From Streptomyces bicolor (lineage in GTDB: Bacteria > Actinomycetota > Actinomycetes > Streptomycetales > Streptomycetaceae), in assembly GCF_000719285.1 (NCBI RefSeq), contig NZ_JOFS01000020.1:124001-188000 (forward strand): a stretch of DNA of 64,000 nt, written 5' to 3'. The notes under the pieces are model-generated. The model did not search any database. It had not been told where the DNA came from and saw only the letters and a list, made by a program, of their open reading frames with translations. Of this stretch, positions 34,754 through 43,224 are shown one piece after another (position 1 is the first letter of the stretch; every line of letters starts with the position of its first letter). Both the position numbers and the translations under genes were made by a program.

Positions 34754-35056
34754 GCCGGGAAGCTCCAGATCACTCTTGTTCAGCTCCTCGATGTTCACGT
34801 CCTTGAACGTGAGCACGCGGACCTGCTTCACGAACCGGGCGGGCCGGTACATGTCCCACACCCAGGCGTCCGCCATGGACACCTCGAAGAACACTTCTCC
34901 CTGAACCGAGTGCACCTGCATCTCGTAGTCGTTGGTCAGATAGAAGCGCCGCTCGGTCTCGATCACATACTTGAACAGACCGACGACATCGCGGTACTCC
35001 CGATAGAGCTTGAGCTCCATCTCGGTCTCGTACTTTTCGAGGTCCTCGGCGCTCAT
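34748..35056 (-). CDS. DUF2469 family protein
   Basis: A 102 aa acidic protein found almost only in actinobacteria. It begins MSAEDLEKYETEMELKLYRE and contains WDMYRPARFVKQVRVLTFKD. No function is known to me. ATG 35056 has AAGGGGA upstream. It lies between the NUDIX and yraN genes, an arrangement conserved in the group. Confidence 0.9.
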   Translation of the reverse strand: MSAEDLEKYETEMELKLYREYRDVVGLFKYVIETERRFYLTNDYEMQVHSVQGEVFFEVSMADAWVWDMYRPARFVKQVRVLTFKDVNIEELNKSDLELPGG

Positions 35057-35112
35057 GGCATGTTCCCCTTCAGCCGTGCGATCCCACCATTGTGCGCCAG
35101 TCCCGTCCGCAC

Positions 35113-35679
35113 CTAGACAATTTCGGGGTCAAGGGTCACGGGCCCGGCGGGGGGACCTTGGTCGAGCAGTGTGCGCAGCAACCCGGCGAGTCTGGTCGGG
35201 TACACCGTCTCATGCGCCCGGGCGAGTTCCTCACACGTCCACCAGCGCGCTCCGGCGACACTGCGCCGCTCCAGCTCGGTGAGGCCCACGGCCCGCGTCG
35301 CCGTCTGCGTCGTACGGGCCAGGTAGTACCACTCGTCCTGATCCCAGCGGCGGCCCGCGAACGGGAAGGAGCACCTCCGCCGCCACAGCACGGGACCGAG
35401 TTCGACCTCGGTGATGCCGGTCTCCTCGGCGAGTTCCCGCAGCGCGGCCTGCTCGCGGCTCTCGTCGCCCTCGACGCCGCCGCCCGGCGTGAACCACCAG
35501 TCGTCCGCCGGATCCTCCGGCTCATGACCGTGCAGAAGCAGAATGCGGTCCCGTGGGTCGAGCAGCACCACACGTGCGACCTTGCGCAGCCCGCCGTCGT
35601 ACAAGTCGCCGTACGCCGCGTTCCCCGCCGCTGTCCCGCCGTACGGTCCGTTCCCCGCGCCGACCGCCTCAGCGGGCAC
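35113..35679 (-). CDS. NUDIX hydrolase
   Basis: A 188 aa protein with a complete Nudix box, GGGVEGDESREQAALRELAEETGI in two halves (GX5EX7REUXEEXGU), after a variable 35-residue Gly-rich N-terminus. It hydrolyses a nucleoside diphosphate linked to another group; the substrate is unknown. GTG 35679 overlaps the lepB stop by 11 bp and has GGAG eight bases upstream, so translation is probably coupled to the last signal peptidase gene. Confidence 0.88.
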   Translation of the reverse strand: MPAEAVGAGNGPYGGTAAGNAAYGDLYDGGLRKVARVVLLDPRDRILLLHGHEPEDPADDWWFTPGGGVEGDESREQAALRELAEETGITEVELGPVLWRRRCSFPFAGRRWDQDEWYYLARTTQTATRAVGLTELERRSVAGARWWTCEELARAHETVYPTRLAGLLRTLLDQGPPAGPVTLDPEIV

Positions 35680-36445
35680 CCGCGGGCTCCGTCCGGGGCG
35701 TCGAGCGCTTGGCCAGCCTGTTGGCGATCGGGCCGTACGCCCCGCCGCCCATGACCAGCGCACCGCCCACGACGATCAACGCGACGATCGTCCGCAGCGG
35801 TCCCGGCGACGACAGCGCGCCGAGTGCCTCGAAGCCGGTGGGGCGCTCCAGCAGGCCGTCCATGGGCCATACGACGGCGTCCACCCGGGCCGACACGGCG
35901 CTGCGCGCCACCGTGCCGCCGGCGGCGTCCGTGAGGTGGGCCGTGGAGTCCAGGGAGCCGCTTCGTTCGTCACCGAGCAGGAAGAGCCTGTCCTTCGGCA
36001 CCGTCACCGTCGGGAAGTTGCGGATCTCGGCCGGAGAGTCCCCGGCCAGGTACGGCTCGTCGATCTGCTTACCGTTGACGGTCAGCTTGCCGTCGGTGCA
36101 GCAGGCGACCGTGTCGCCGCCGACGGCGACCACGCGCTTGACGACGGGTGCGTTGGTCACCCAGGTCTTGTCGGTGAAGACGACGACGTCACCGCGGCGC
36201 ACCTCAGAGCCGTCGACGCGCTCGGCCAGCACCCGGTCGCCCGCGCCGATCGTCGGCGACATCGAACGGGTGGGCACGGTGTACGGCCGGTAGACCACGG
36301 CTCCCCAGGCGAACCCGCCCAGGAACAGCACCAGGCCCAGCGCCACGGCCAGCCCGGACAACCGCTGTCCGGTCCGGCCCGCCGCCGGGCCCCTGCTCGC
36401 GCCGCCGTCGCGCGGCGCCGTGCGTGTCGTGCTCTCACCACCCAT
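35669..36445 (-). CDS. lepB: Signal peptidase I, fourth of four
   Basis: A 258 aa type I signal peptidase: N-terminal helix (30-51), catalytic Ser61 in TRSMSP, general-base Lys103 in VKRVVAVGGD, LLGDERSGSLDS box, and a second C-terminal membrane helix (about 220-240). It removes signal peptides outside the membrane. It differs from the other three in Arg-Ser-Met-Ser rather than SGSM or SDSM and in its second anchor. NUDIX overlaps its 3' end. Confidence 0.93.
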   Translation of the reverse strand: MGGESTTRTAPRDGGASRGPAAGRTGQRLSGLAVALGLVLFLGGFAWGAVVYRPYTVPTRSMSPTIGAGDRVLAERVDGSEVRRGDVVVFTDKTWVTNAPVVKRVVAVGGDTVACCTDGKLTVNGKQIDEPYLAGDSPAEIRNFPTVTVPKDRLFLLGDERSGSLDSTAHLTDAAGGTVARSAVSARVDAVVWPMDGLLERPTGFEALGALSSPGPLRTIVALIVVGGALVMGGGAYGPIANRLAKRSTPRTEPAGAR

Positions 36446-36579
36446 GGGTCCGCACACTACCCGGCAGTACCGACACCGGGCAGCCCCCTCCCGAGGGCTC
36501 GAGGTCACACGCTCGGCAAAGCTTTCCCAGCCATGTGCCGAAGCCCCGTCCGAGCGGCCGCCCAAGCCTTCACCCAGGG

Positions 36580-36616
36580 GACCCTCACGGCCTTCCAGGC
36601 GACCCTCACGGCCTTC
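36580..36616. repeat. 16-bp direct repeat with 21-bp period
   Basis: gaccctcacggccttc occurs at 36580-36595 and 36601-36616 in the 248-bp gap between the third and fourth signal peptidase genes. The 21-bp spacing suggests a slipped duplication. Confidence 0.6.
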
Positions 36617-36693
36617 GGCCGAGGCGGTCCCCGCATGCCCTCATGGAGAGCCACGGCCTCCCGGGCCTCGTGGAGAAGCCCCACCTCGCGCGC

Positions 36694-37662
36694 TCAGCGG
36701 CCCTCCGCCGCCTTGATCCGCTGCCGGCGCCACAGCACCAGCGGCACCGCACCGGCCAGCGCGAGCCCCTGGGGTGCGACCGTCAGCGCGGCGGACCGGG
36801 CGCTCAGGTTCTGGTCGAAGGTGTCCGGGACCGGCAGGTTGTCCCAGCGGCTGATCGGCCAGGCGATCACGATGGCGCGGCCGACGACCTCGTTGACGGG
36901 GACCATGCCGTGGTTCTTGTCGGACTGGTTGTAGCGCGAGTCGCGGGAGTTCTGGCGGTGGTCGCCCATGACCCAGATGTGGCCCTCGGGAACCTTCACC
37001 TTGAACTGGCCGCCCTGGTCGTCCTGGCTGCAGGGGGTGTTGCCCGGGTAGACGTAGGGCTCGTCCAGCGCCTTGCCGTTGACCGTCAGCGGGCCGGTCT
37101 TCTTGCACTCGATCGTGTCACCGCCGACGCCGATGACGCGCTTGATGAGGTCCTTCTCCTCCGCGGACGGCATCAGGCCGATCCAGCTGAGGAAGGTCTG
37201 CAGGGCGTTGGGGTCCGGCGTGGGCTCACCCGCCAGCCAGTTGTCGGGGTCGTGGAAGACGACGACCTCGCCGCGCTCGGGCTCGGAGCCGAACCAGGGC
37301 GTGAGCTTGTCGACCAGGACGCGGTCACCCTGTTGGAGGGTGTTCTGCATCGAGTCGGAGGGGATCGAGAACGCCTGCACGAGAAACGTCTTGATCAGCA
37401 GCGCGAGGACGAGCGCGATGCCGATCAGGATGGGCAGCTCCTTCCAGAAGGAGCGCTGCTTCTTCGGCTTGGGGGAAGCCCCGCCCGGCCCCTCGCCGTC
37501 GGTCGGGGGCTGCCCGCCCGCCCCTGAACCGGCGCCGTCCGCTCCGAGGTCATTCCCTGAGGTCACGGCGCCGTCCGGGGCCGGGTCGGCCGCGTCCACG
37601 GGGCGTCCGCGGTGCTCCTCGCCGTCGTGCCCGGATCGTGCGCCAACCGCCACATCCCCCAC
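36694..37662 (-). CDS. lepB: Signal peptidase I, third of four
   Basis: A 322 aa signal peptidase with a 70-residue Gly/Asp-rich cytoplasmic N-terminus, membrane helix (about 76-96), Ser104 in IPSDSMQ, Lys174 in LIKRVIGVGGD, and MGDHRQNSRDSR. A C-terminal hydrophobic segment (LTVAPQGLALAGAVPLVLW) may be a second anchor. GTG 37662 has AGGAG eight bases upstream and lies 113 bp inside the 3' end of the preceding lepB gene. Confidence 0.93.
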   Translation of the reverse strand: MGDVAVGARSGHDGEEHRGRPVDAADPAPDGAVTSGNDLGADGAGSGAGGQPPTDGEGPGGASPKPKKQRSFWKELPILIGIALVLALLIKTFLVQAFSIPSDSMQNTLQQGDRVLVDKLTPWFGSEPERGEVVVFHDPDNWLAGEPTPDPNALQTFLSWIGLMPSAEEKDLIKRVIGVGGDTIECKKTGPLTVNGKALDEPYVYPGNTPCSQDDQGGQFKVKVPEGHIWVMGDHRQNSRDSRYNQSDKNHGMVPVNEVVGRAIVIAWPISRWDNLPVPDTFDQNLSARSAALTVAPQGLALAGAVPLVLWRRQRIKAAEGR

Positions 37663-38641
37663 GCCAACTCCTTACCTTGTGCCGCTGCCTGCCCCATGTG
37701 CGGCGCAGGCCCACCACTCCCATAACGAGCGGGAGTTCCGCAGGGCTCGGGAGCTGGATCGTTCCGTTCGAATCGTCGGAAGCAACCCTATGCGACAGCT
37801 GGGGAGCTGCGGTCGACCCTGTCCCCCAGTCGGACACGGAAGCGTACGTGTTCGGCTCCTCCAGGGTGGTCCAGTGGCCCAGGGGCCAGGCGATCCACAT
37901 CGCCCGTCCGACCACCTCCTCCTCGGAGACCGTGCCGCCGTAGTCCTCGTCCTGGTGAACCCGGGAGTCCGCGGAGTCGGCCCGGTGGTCACCCATCACC
38001 CACAGCCGTCCCTGCGGGACGGTGATGTCGAACTGCGAGTCGGAGGGGGCGTTGCCGGGATACAGATAGTCCTCGTTCAGGGGAACGCCGTTGACGGTCA
38101 CCCGTCCTTGCCCGTCACAGCACTTCACTCGATCGCCGCCGACGCCGACGACGCGCTTGATGAGGTCCTTCTCGTCGTCGGAGGGCAGCAGTCCGATGAA
38201 GGTGAGCGCCTGCTTGACCTGCTTGATGACGACGGGATCCTCCTTCTTCACCGTCGTCTGCTCGTCCCGGAGCCAGCCGCCGGGGTCCTTGAAGACGACG
38301 ACGTCCCCGCGCTGCGGCTTGGAGCCGAACCAGGGGGTGAGCTTGTCGACCAAGACGCGGTCGCCGATCTGGATCGTCTGCTCCATGGAGCCGGACGGGA
38401 TCACGAACGCCTGCACGAGGAAGGTCTTCAGGACGAGCGCTATGAGGACCGCGACGCCGACGAGGAGGGGTATCTCCTTCATCGCGGAGCGCCTGCGGCG
38501 CCGTTTGACCTTGCGCTGGAGCTTGCGCCGCTCGGCGCGCGTACGGCCGCCCGCGGGGCTGGCGGCGCGCCGGGCGCCGGTGGGCAGAAGATTGTCGGCG
38601 GGACTGCTGGGCACGCCGCGGGGCTTGCCACGGTTACCCAT
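37550..38641 (-). CDS. lepB: Signal peptidase I, second of four
   Basis: A 363 aa signal peptidase: basic cytoplasmic N-terminus (RRKLQRKVKRRRRR), membrane helix (57-76), Ser85 in IPSGSMEQ, Lys162 in LIKRVVGVGGD, MGDHRADSADSR. The last 40 or so residues are an Arg/Gly-rich tail produced where the frame runs through the start of the next lepB gene (113-bp overlap). The usual end is probably soon after the hydrophobic LPLVMGVVGLRR. Its own start overlaps the first lepB gene by 8 bp. Confidence 0.92.
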   Translation of the reverse strand: MGNRGKPRGVPSSPADNLLPTGARRAASPAGGRTRAERRKLQRKVKRRRRRSAMKEIPLLVGVAVLIALVLKTFLVQAFVIPSGSMEQTIQIGDRVLVDKLTPWFGSKPQRGDVVVFKDPGGWLRDEQTTVKKEDPVVIKQVKQALTFIGLLPSDDEKDLIKRVVGVGGDRVKCCDGQGRVTVNGVPLNEDYLYPGNAPSDSQFDITVPQGRLWVMGDHRADSADSRVHQDEDYGGTVSEEEVVGRAMWIAWPLGHWTTLEEPNTYASVSDWGTGSTAAPQLSHRVASDDSNGTIQLPSPAELPLVMGVVGLRRTWGRQRHKVRSWRGGCGGWRTIRARRRGAPRTPRGRGRPGPGRRRDLRE

Positions 38642-39353
38642 GCGCGCCCTCCTCCGCAGCGGGCACGCGCGCGTACGCGTCGGGACGGTGCAGGCGGGTC
38701 CAGTGGGCGGTCGGCCATACGATCCAGTCGGCGCGGCCGATGACGTCGTCGACCGGGACCATGCCGCCGCCGGGCGAGCCCATCCGGTCGCGGGAGTCGC
38801 TGGATTCGCTGCGGTGGTCGCCGAGGACGAACAGGGTGCCGTCGGGCACGACGACGTCGAAGCGCACCGTGGACGGGCTGTCGCCGGGGTACAGATACGT
38901 CGACTCGTCGACCGACCGGCCGTTCACCTGGATCCTCCCCTCCTTGTCACAGCAAACCACGTGGTCTCCCCCCACACCCACAACGCGTTTGATGTAGTCG
39001 GCATCCCCGAAATACCCAGTTCCGTCGAACACGACAACATCGCCGCGCTGCGGCTCGGCACCGAAACGGTACGCCAACTTATTTACGAGAACGCGGTCGC
39101 CGATCCTCAATCCGGACTCCATGGATCCGCTGGGAATCTCGAACGGCCGCAGGACGAACGTGTTGAGCACCAGCAGGAACGTCAGGAAGACCAGCAGCGT
39201 CAGGCTGATCCGCCCGCCCGGGAGCCACTCGGTGATCCGCGACACCAACGCGAAGCGCGACCGTTCCTCCGGCCCCTCTGTGTCCGAGGTCTCCTCGGAG
39301 TCGGAAGGGCGGGAGGAGCGGTCGCGCTCCGTCGGCTGTGCTTCGGTGTCCAT
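38634..39353 (-). CDS. lepB: Signal peptidase I, first of four
   Basis: A 239 aa enzyme with a single N-terminal anchor (about 50-68), Ser77 in IPSGSMES, Lys122 in YIKRVVGVGGD and LGDHRSESSDSRDR. It has no second membrane helix. It is the first gene of the cluster after rplS on the minus strand, and its end overlaps the next lepB by 8 bp. Four parallel signal peptidases at this locus are characteristic of Streptomyces (sipW, X, Y, Z). Confidence 0.93.
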   Translation of the reverse strand: MDTEAQPTERDRSSRPSDSEETSDTEGPEERSRFALVSRITEWLPGGRISLTLLVFLTFLLVLNTFVLRPFEIPSGSMESGLRIGDRVLVNKLAYRFGAEPQRGDVVVFDGTGYFGDADYIKRVVGVGGDHVVCCDKEGRIQVNGRSVDESTYLYPGDSPSTVRFDVVVPDGTLFVLGDHRSESSDSRDRMGSPGGGMVPVDDVIGRADWIVWPTAHWTRLHRPDAYARVPAAEEGAHG

Positions 39354-39413
39354 CGGGGCCAGATGCTATCCGGCCCCGCTGTGGACCCCGCGGGGGCGAG
39401 CCCCCGGAAGCGC

Positions 39414-39764
39414 TCAGTTCTCGCGCTTCTCCTTGATCTTCGCCGCCTTGCCGCGCAGGTCGCGCAGGTAGTACAGCTTGGCGCGGCGGACGTCACCCTT
39501 GGTGACGAGCTCGATCTTCTCGACGATCGGGGTGTGCACCGGGAAGGTGCGCTCGACGCCGACAGAGAAGGAGACCTTGCGGACCGTGAAGGTCTCGCGC
39601 ACGCCGGCACCCTGGCGGCGGATCACAACGCCCTTGAACTGCTGCACACGGGAGCGGTTGCCCTCGATGACGCGGACGTGGACGTTGACGGTGTCGCCCG
39701 GGCGGAAGGCCGGGACGTCGCTGCGCAGCGACGCGGCGTCGACGGAGTCGAGCAGGTGAGACAT
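39414..39764 (-). CDS. rplS: 50S ribosomal protein L19
   Basis: A 116 aa protein at the 30S-50S interface. It matches L19 throughout ([29 protein letters not shown] in pieces; [35 protein letters not shown]). ATG 39764 gives the conventional N-terminus. It lies between trmD and the signal peptidases, as in many actinobacteria. Confidence 0.96.
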   Translation of the reverse strand: MSHLLDSVDAASLRSDVPAFRPGDTVNVHVRVIEGNRSRVQQFKGVVIRRQGAGVRETFTVRKVSFSVGVERTFPVHTPIVEKIELVTKGDVRRAKLYYLRDLRGKAAKIKEKREN

Positions 39765-39850
39765 TTCGTCTGCTTTCTTCGCTGATGCCACAGGTCATCA
39801 ACGGGAACTAGATGTTCGGTGAGAGTGCCGTGCGCGTCGGGGCGGGCGTC

Positions 39851-39877
39851 GTGTCCCCCTGTGGCAGGGGCGCACGC
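39851..39877 (-). terminator. Probable terminator after trmD
   Basis: CGTG-TC-CCCCTG pairs with CAGGGG-CG-CACG around a three-base loop, 22 bp past the trmD stop. The inner 6-bp stem is perfect. Confidence 0.5.
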
Positions 39878-39898
39878 CGGACGGCGCACAACAGCTGT

Positions 39899-40732
39899 CT
39901 ATTCTTCCACGCCCTCGGTCCTGCGCCAAAATCGGCCGGACCGCTCCCCTTCCGGGTCGGGCATCCAGCCCAGGATGGAGAGCATCTCGCGGTCCTTCTT
40001 GTCGAAGGCCTTGGGGTCGCAACGCTCGATCAGTTCGGGCCGGTTGGCCGTCGTACGCTTCAGGGCCTCGTCGCGGCGCCAGCGGGCGATCTTGCCGTGG
40101 TGGCCGCTGAGCAGCACGTCCGGGATGCCCCGGCCGCGCCACTCGGGCGGCTTGGTGTAGACGGGGCCCTCCAGGAGGTTGGCCATCGCGCCGGGCGCGA
40201 AGGAGTCGTCCTGGTGCGACGCGGCGTTCCCCAGCACGCCGGGCAGCAGACGCGCCACGGCCTCCGTGATGACCAGTACGGCCGCCTCGCCGCCGGCGAG
40301 GACGTAGTCGCCGATGGACACCTCGTGGACGGGCAGACGGGTCGCGTACTCGTCGACGACCCGGCGGTCGATGCCCTCGTAGCGGGCCGGCGTGAAGATC
40401 AGCCAGGGCCGCTCGGAGAGTTCGACGGCGAGTTCCTGGGTGAAGGGGCGGCCGCTGGGGGTGGGGACGATCAGTGTGGGCGCACGCGAGCCGGTCTCGT
40501 AACCGTCCGCGAGCACGGAGTCCAGCGCGTCCGCCCAGGGCTCGGTCTTCATGACCATGCCGGGGCCGCCGCCGTACGGGGTGTCGTCGACGGTGTTGTG
40601 GCGGTCGTACGTCCAGTCCCGCAGATCGTGCACATGCACGTTCAGCTGTCCACGCGCGCGTGCCTTGCCGACGAGGGAGACGTTCAGGGGCTCCAGGTAC
40701 TCGGGGAAGATCGTGACGACGTCGAGCCTCAT
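39899..40732 (-). CDS. trmD: tRNA (guanine37-N1)-methyltransferase
   Basis: A 277 aa SPOUT-class enzyme methylating G37 of tRNAs reading CNN codons. It has [12 protein letters not shown] at the start, the [10 protein letters not shown] loop, the trefoil-knot SAM site ([21 protein letters not shown] in parts) and RLLPGVLGN. It overlaps rimM by 4 bp (ATGA) in the rpsP-khpA-rimM-trmD-rplS ribosome operon. Confidence 0.96.
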   Translation of the reverse strand: MRLDVVTIFPEYLEPLNVSLVGKARARGQLNVHVHDLRDWTYDRHNTVDDTPYGGGPGMVMKTEPWADALDSVLADGYETGSRAPTLIVPTPSGRPFTQELAVELSERPWLIFTPARYEGIDRRVVDEYATRLPVHEVSIGDYVLAGGEAAVLVITEAVARLLPGVLGNAASHQDDSFAPGAMANLLEGPVYTKPPEWRGRGIPDVLLSGHHGKIARWRRDEALKRTTANRPELIERCDPKAFDKKDREMLSILGWMPDPEGERSGRFWRRTEGVEE

Positions 40733-41274
40733 GCGCTGTCATCCCTGGTGGAGTCGATCTCCGCGTTGTCGTCGATCAGGCCCGGCGGGGGCGTGATGAC
40801 GGCCTTCTGCTCCGTCAGGTCGATCTCGGTGACGATCTCCTCGACGAACGGGATCATGACCTCGCTGCCGTCGGGACGCTCCACGATGAACAGGTCCTGG
40901 GAGGGCAGGTGCGAGATCTCGGTGATGCGGCCGACCTCCACGCCATCAGCGGTGACCACGTCCAGGTCGATCAGCTGGTGGTCGTAGTACTCGTCCTCTT
41001 CCTCGGGCAGCTCGTCCGGGTCCACCTCGGCAATCAGCAGGGTGTTGCGCAGTGCCTCGGCGGCGTTGCGGTCCTTGATCCCTTCGAAGCGCAGCAGCAG
41101 CCGGCCGCTGTGCACCTTGCCGGTCTCGATGGTGAGCGGGCCTGCCGAGGCGGGATCCGTGAGGAGCACCGCGCCGGGCGCGAGCCGCAGTTCCGGCTCG
41201 TCGGTACGGACCTCCACGGTGACCTCGCCCTTGATGCCGTGGGCGCGGCCGATCCGTGCGACTACGAGCTGCAC
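40729..41274 (-). CDS. rimM: 16S rRNA processing protein RimM
   Basis: A 181 aa ribosome maturation factor binding S19: N-terminal RimM domain ([19 protein letters not shown]) and C-terminal PRC-barrel ([28 protein letters not shown]). GTG 41274 is taken because it lies at the domain boundary with AGGAGA eleven bases upstream; an ATG at 41295 is in frame but lacks a ribosome site. Confidence 0.93.
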   Translation of the reverse strand: MQLVVARIGRAHGIKGEVTVEVRTDEPELRLAPGAVLLTDPASAGPLTIETGKVHSGRLLLRFEGIKDRNAAEALRNTLLIAEVDPDELPEEEDEYYDHQLIDLDVVTADGVEVGRITEISHLPSQDLFIVERPDGSEVMIPFVEEIVTEIDLTEQKAVITPPPGLIDDNAEIDSTRDDSA

Positions 41275-41304
41275 TTTTCGAAGATCTCCTGTCATGACGA
41301 CGAC

Positions 41305-41338
41305 GGGCCGGGGACGGCCCAGTGGCCCTCCCCGGCCC
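41305..41338 (-). promoter_or_regulatory. Hairpin in the khpA-rimM gap
   Basis: GGGCCGGGG (41305-41313) and CCCCGGCCC (41330-41338) form a perfect 9-bp stem, with an inner GGCC/GGCC pair. It is 31 bp upstream of the rimM GTG and may adjust relative expression within the operon. Confidence 0.5.
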
Positions 41339-41359
41339 GAGCCGGTGCTGCGTTCGGCG

Positions 41360-41599
41360 TCAGCGGACGTGGTCCACGTCGACGAGGTCGACACGGACAC
41401 CGCGGCCGCCGATGGCGCCCACGACGGTGCGCAGAGCGCGTGCGGTGCGGCCGTTGCGGCCGATCACCTTGCCGAGGTCGTCGGGGTGCACCCGGACCTC
41501 CAGCACACGCCCGCGACGCAGGTTGCGCGAGGCGACCTGCACATCGTCAGGGTTGTCGACGATGCCCTTCACGAGGTGCTCGAGAGCCTCCTCGAGCAT
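41360..41599 (-). CDS. khpA: KH-domain RNA-binding protein KhpA
   Basis: A 79 aa single KH-domain protein: [21 protein letters not shown] contains the GxxG loop (IGRNGR). In Gram-positive bacteria KhpA pairs with KhpB to bind many RNAs. It starts two bases after the rpsP stop, so it is tightly coupled to ribosomal protein synthesis. Confidence 0.93.
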   Translation of the reverse strand: MLEEALEHLVKGIVDNPDDVQVASRNLRRGRVLEVRVHPDDLGKVIGRNGRTARALRTVVGAIGGRGVRVDLVDVDHVR

Positions 41600-41601
41600 G
41601 C

Positions 41602-42021
41602 TCAGGCCTCGGCCGACTCGGACTCGGCGGCAGCCTCGTCCTTCTTCTCCGCCTTCTTCTTCTGGGTGATCGCCTCACCCTTGCCCTCGTCGTCGCCACC
41701 GAGGGCCTCGAACGACGGGCGCGCCTTCTTCGGCTCGGCAACCAGCAGCGGAGCCGGGGCGGGCTCGCCCTTGAACTTCTGCCAGTCGCCGGTCTTCTTC
41801 AGAATGGCGAGCACGGGCTCGGTCGGCTGCGCGCCGACACCCAGCCAGTACGCCACACGGTCGGCGTCCACCTCGATGACCGACGGGTTGTAGGTCGGGT
41901 GGTACTTGCCGATCTCCTCGATCGCACGGCCGTCGCGACGGGTACGCGAGTCGGCGACGACGATGCGGTAGTGAGGCGAACGGATCTTGCCGAGACGCTT
42001 GAGCTTGATCTTGACTGCCAC
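41602..42021 (-). CDS. rpsP: 30S ribosomal protein S16
   Basis: A 139 aa S16, recognised by [22 protein letters not shown] (in parts) and [11 protein letters not shown]. It is longer than E. coli S16 (82 aa) through a charged Lys/Glu/Ala tail. The start is GTG 42021 with AGGAGAA upstream. It heads the rpsP-khpA-rimM-trmD operon. Confidence 0.96.
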   Translation of the reverse strand: MAVKIKLKRLGKIRSPHYRIVVADSRTRRDGRAIEEIGKYHPTYNPSVIEVDADRVAYWLGVGAQPTEPVLAILKKTGDWQKFKGEPAPAPLLVAEPKKARPSFEALGGDDEGKGEAITQKKKAEKKDEAAAESESAEA

Positions 42022-42366
42022 GGGAGTGGGTTCTCCTGGATTTGACGTGGTTGGGCACGGCGAGAAAGCCGCGTGGGGTTGCGGTACCCGAGTGCCCGAT
42101 GGACGCGTCAGCCGGAGGAGAGAGGGGTCCTGTGCGGCTGTCGAGTACAGCTAGCCATTGTGCCATACCCTGCGGGTCGCTTTTGGCCGAGGGGGCGGGG
42201 AGGGTGGCTGGGCATGCTGGGGAGGCACCCGGCATTTCGGGTGCCTCGGGGTTGGTCGCGCAGCCCGGCGCTGACGGGGTGCCACGGGGGACAGCGGCAC
42301 CCCTGCGCCATGCGTCCCGACCGGCAGCCACGAGATGCCGGTGCTGGACGCCCCCGCGGTTACGCG
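42022..42366. other. rpsP upstream region
   Basis: 345 bp between rpsP and the SprT-like gene. It must hold the promoter of the rpsP operon. I could not fix one confidently; a CACAAT box on the minus strand near 42157 is a candidate. No gene seen. Confidence 0.45.
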
Positions 42367-42963
42367 TTACGCCGCGCCCATGACCTCCGGGATCCGGAAC
42401 GGCTTGCCGCAGCCGCCGCACACGATCGGTGCCTGGGCCAGGACCGACGGGACGACCCGGACGTTACGGCCGCAGTCGCACACCGCCTTGACGCGGACGC
42501 CGCCGCCGGAGGAGCCGTGGCGGGCGGCCGGGCCCCGGAAGGTCCTGCTCGTGTCGGCGGAGGTCGCCGCCGTGTGCGCCTTGAGGGCGCGCTGGAGGCG
42601 GTCGATGGTCGGACGGTACCGGCGCTTGGCCTCGGGGTTGAGCGTGACCAGGGAGAAGCCGCTGCTCGGGTGCGGCTCCTCGGGGTGGTCCAGGCCCATC
42701 TCCTCGGCGATGGCGAGGAATCTGCGGTTGTGGTAGCGGCCGGCCCGGGAGGTGTCGCGGACGCCGCGCGCGGCGGCGATGCCATGGACTGCCTCGTGAA
42801 GCAGTCGCTCGAAGGAGAGCTCGTGACCGCAGGCGGACGACGACTCCCCGATCAGGGACTCTGGCGCGGCGAGATCCGGCAGCTCGGGGTGGTACCGCTG
42901 AATGTCGGCCCACGCCTCTGCCAGCTCTGCGGCGAGAACAGGTGGTGTCTGTGTCGTGCTCAC
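42367..42963 (-). CDS. SprT-like zinc metalloprotease-family protein
   Basis: A 198 aa protein with HEAVH (56-60) and a third ligand candidate H78 (GRYHNRRF), as in the SprT/Spartan zincin fold. The C-terminus has a zinc ribbon (CDCGRNVRVV then CGGCGKPF). Eukaryotic relatives cut DNA-protein crosslinks; bacterial function is largely unknown. GTG 42963 is the start that removes a non-conserved extension. Confidence 0.8.
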   Translation of the reverse strand: MSTTQTPPVLAAELAEAWADIQRYHPELPDLAAPESLIGESSSACGHELSFERLLHEAVHGIAAARGVRDTSRAGRYHNRRFLAIAEEMGLDHPEEPHPSSGFSLVTLNPEAKRRYRPTIDRLQRALKAHTAATSADTSRTFRGPAARHGSSGGGVRVKAVCDCGRNVRVVPSVLAQAPIVCGGCGKPFRIPEVMGAA

Positions 42964-43224
42964 GTAATGACAACGAGCCGGAGTGCCGCTGTGTTCCGAT
43001 TCCGGGGCATCCCAAATAATTTGCACGTACCCGTCAGTTGCGAATGATGCGCCACGACGAGGGCGGGTGCGCCGATCTGCGGAGAAGCCTCACAGCTCGT
43101 ACCAAGCCGGTGCGTAGCCTGACGTACGCACCAGCGTGTAGATCGCGTCCACACGCCGGGACCGCTGTGGTCCGCGGAAGCGCAAGAGGGGTTCCGGCCG
43201 CTCTCTTCCCCCACGGGCGTCATC

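Noticed and set aside
36446..36693. A small coding gene containing a 21-bp repeat
   Set aside because: The repeat preserves frame, but no start with a ribosome site and no recognisable product were found. It is reported only as a repeat.
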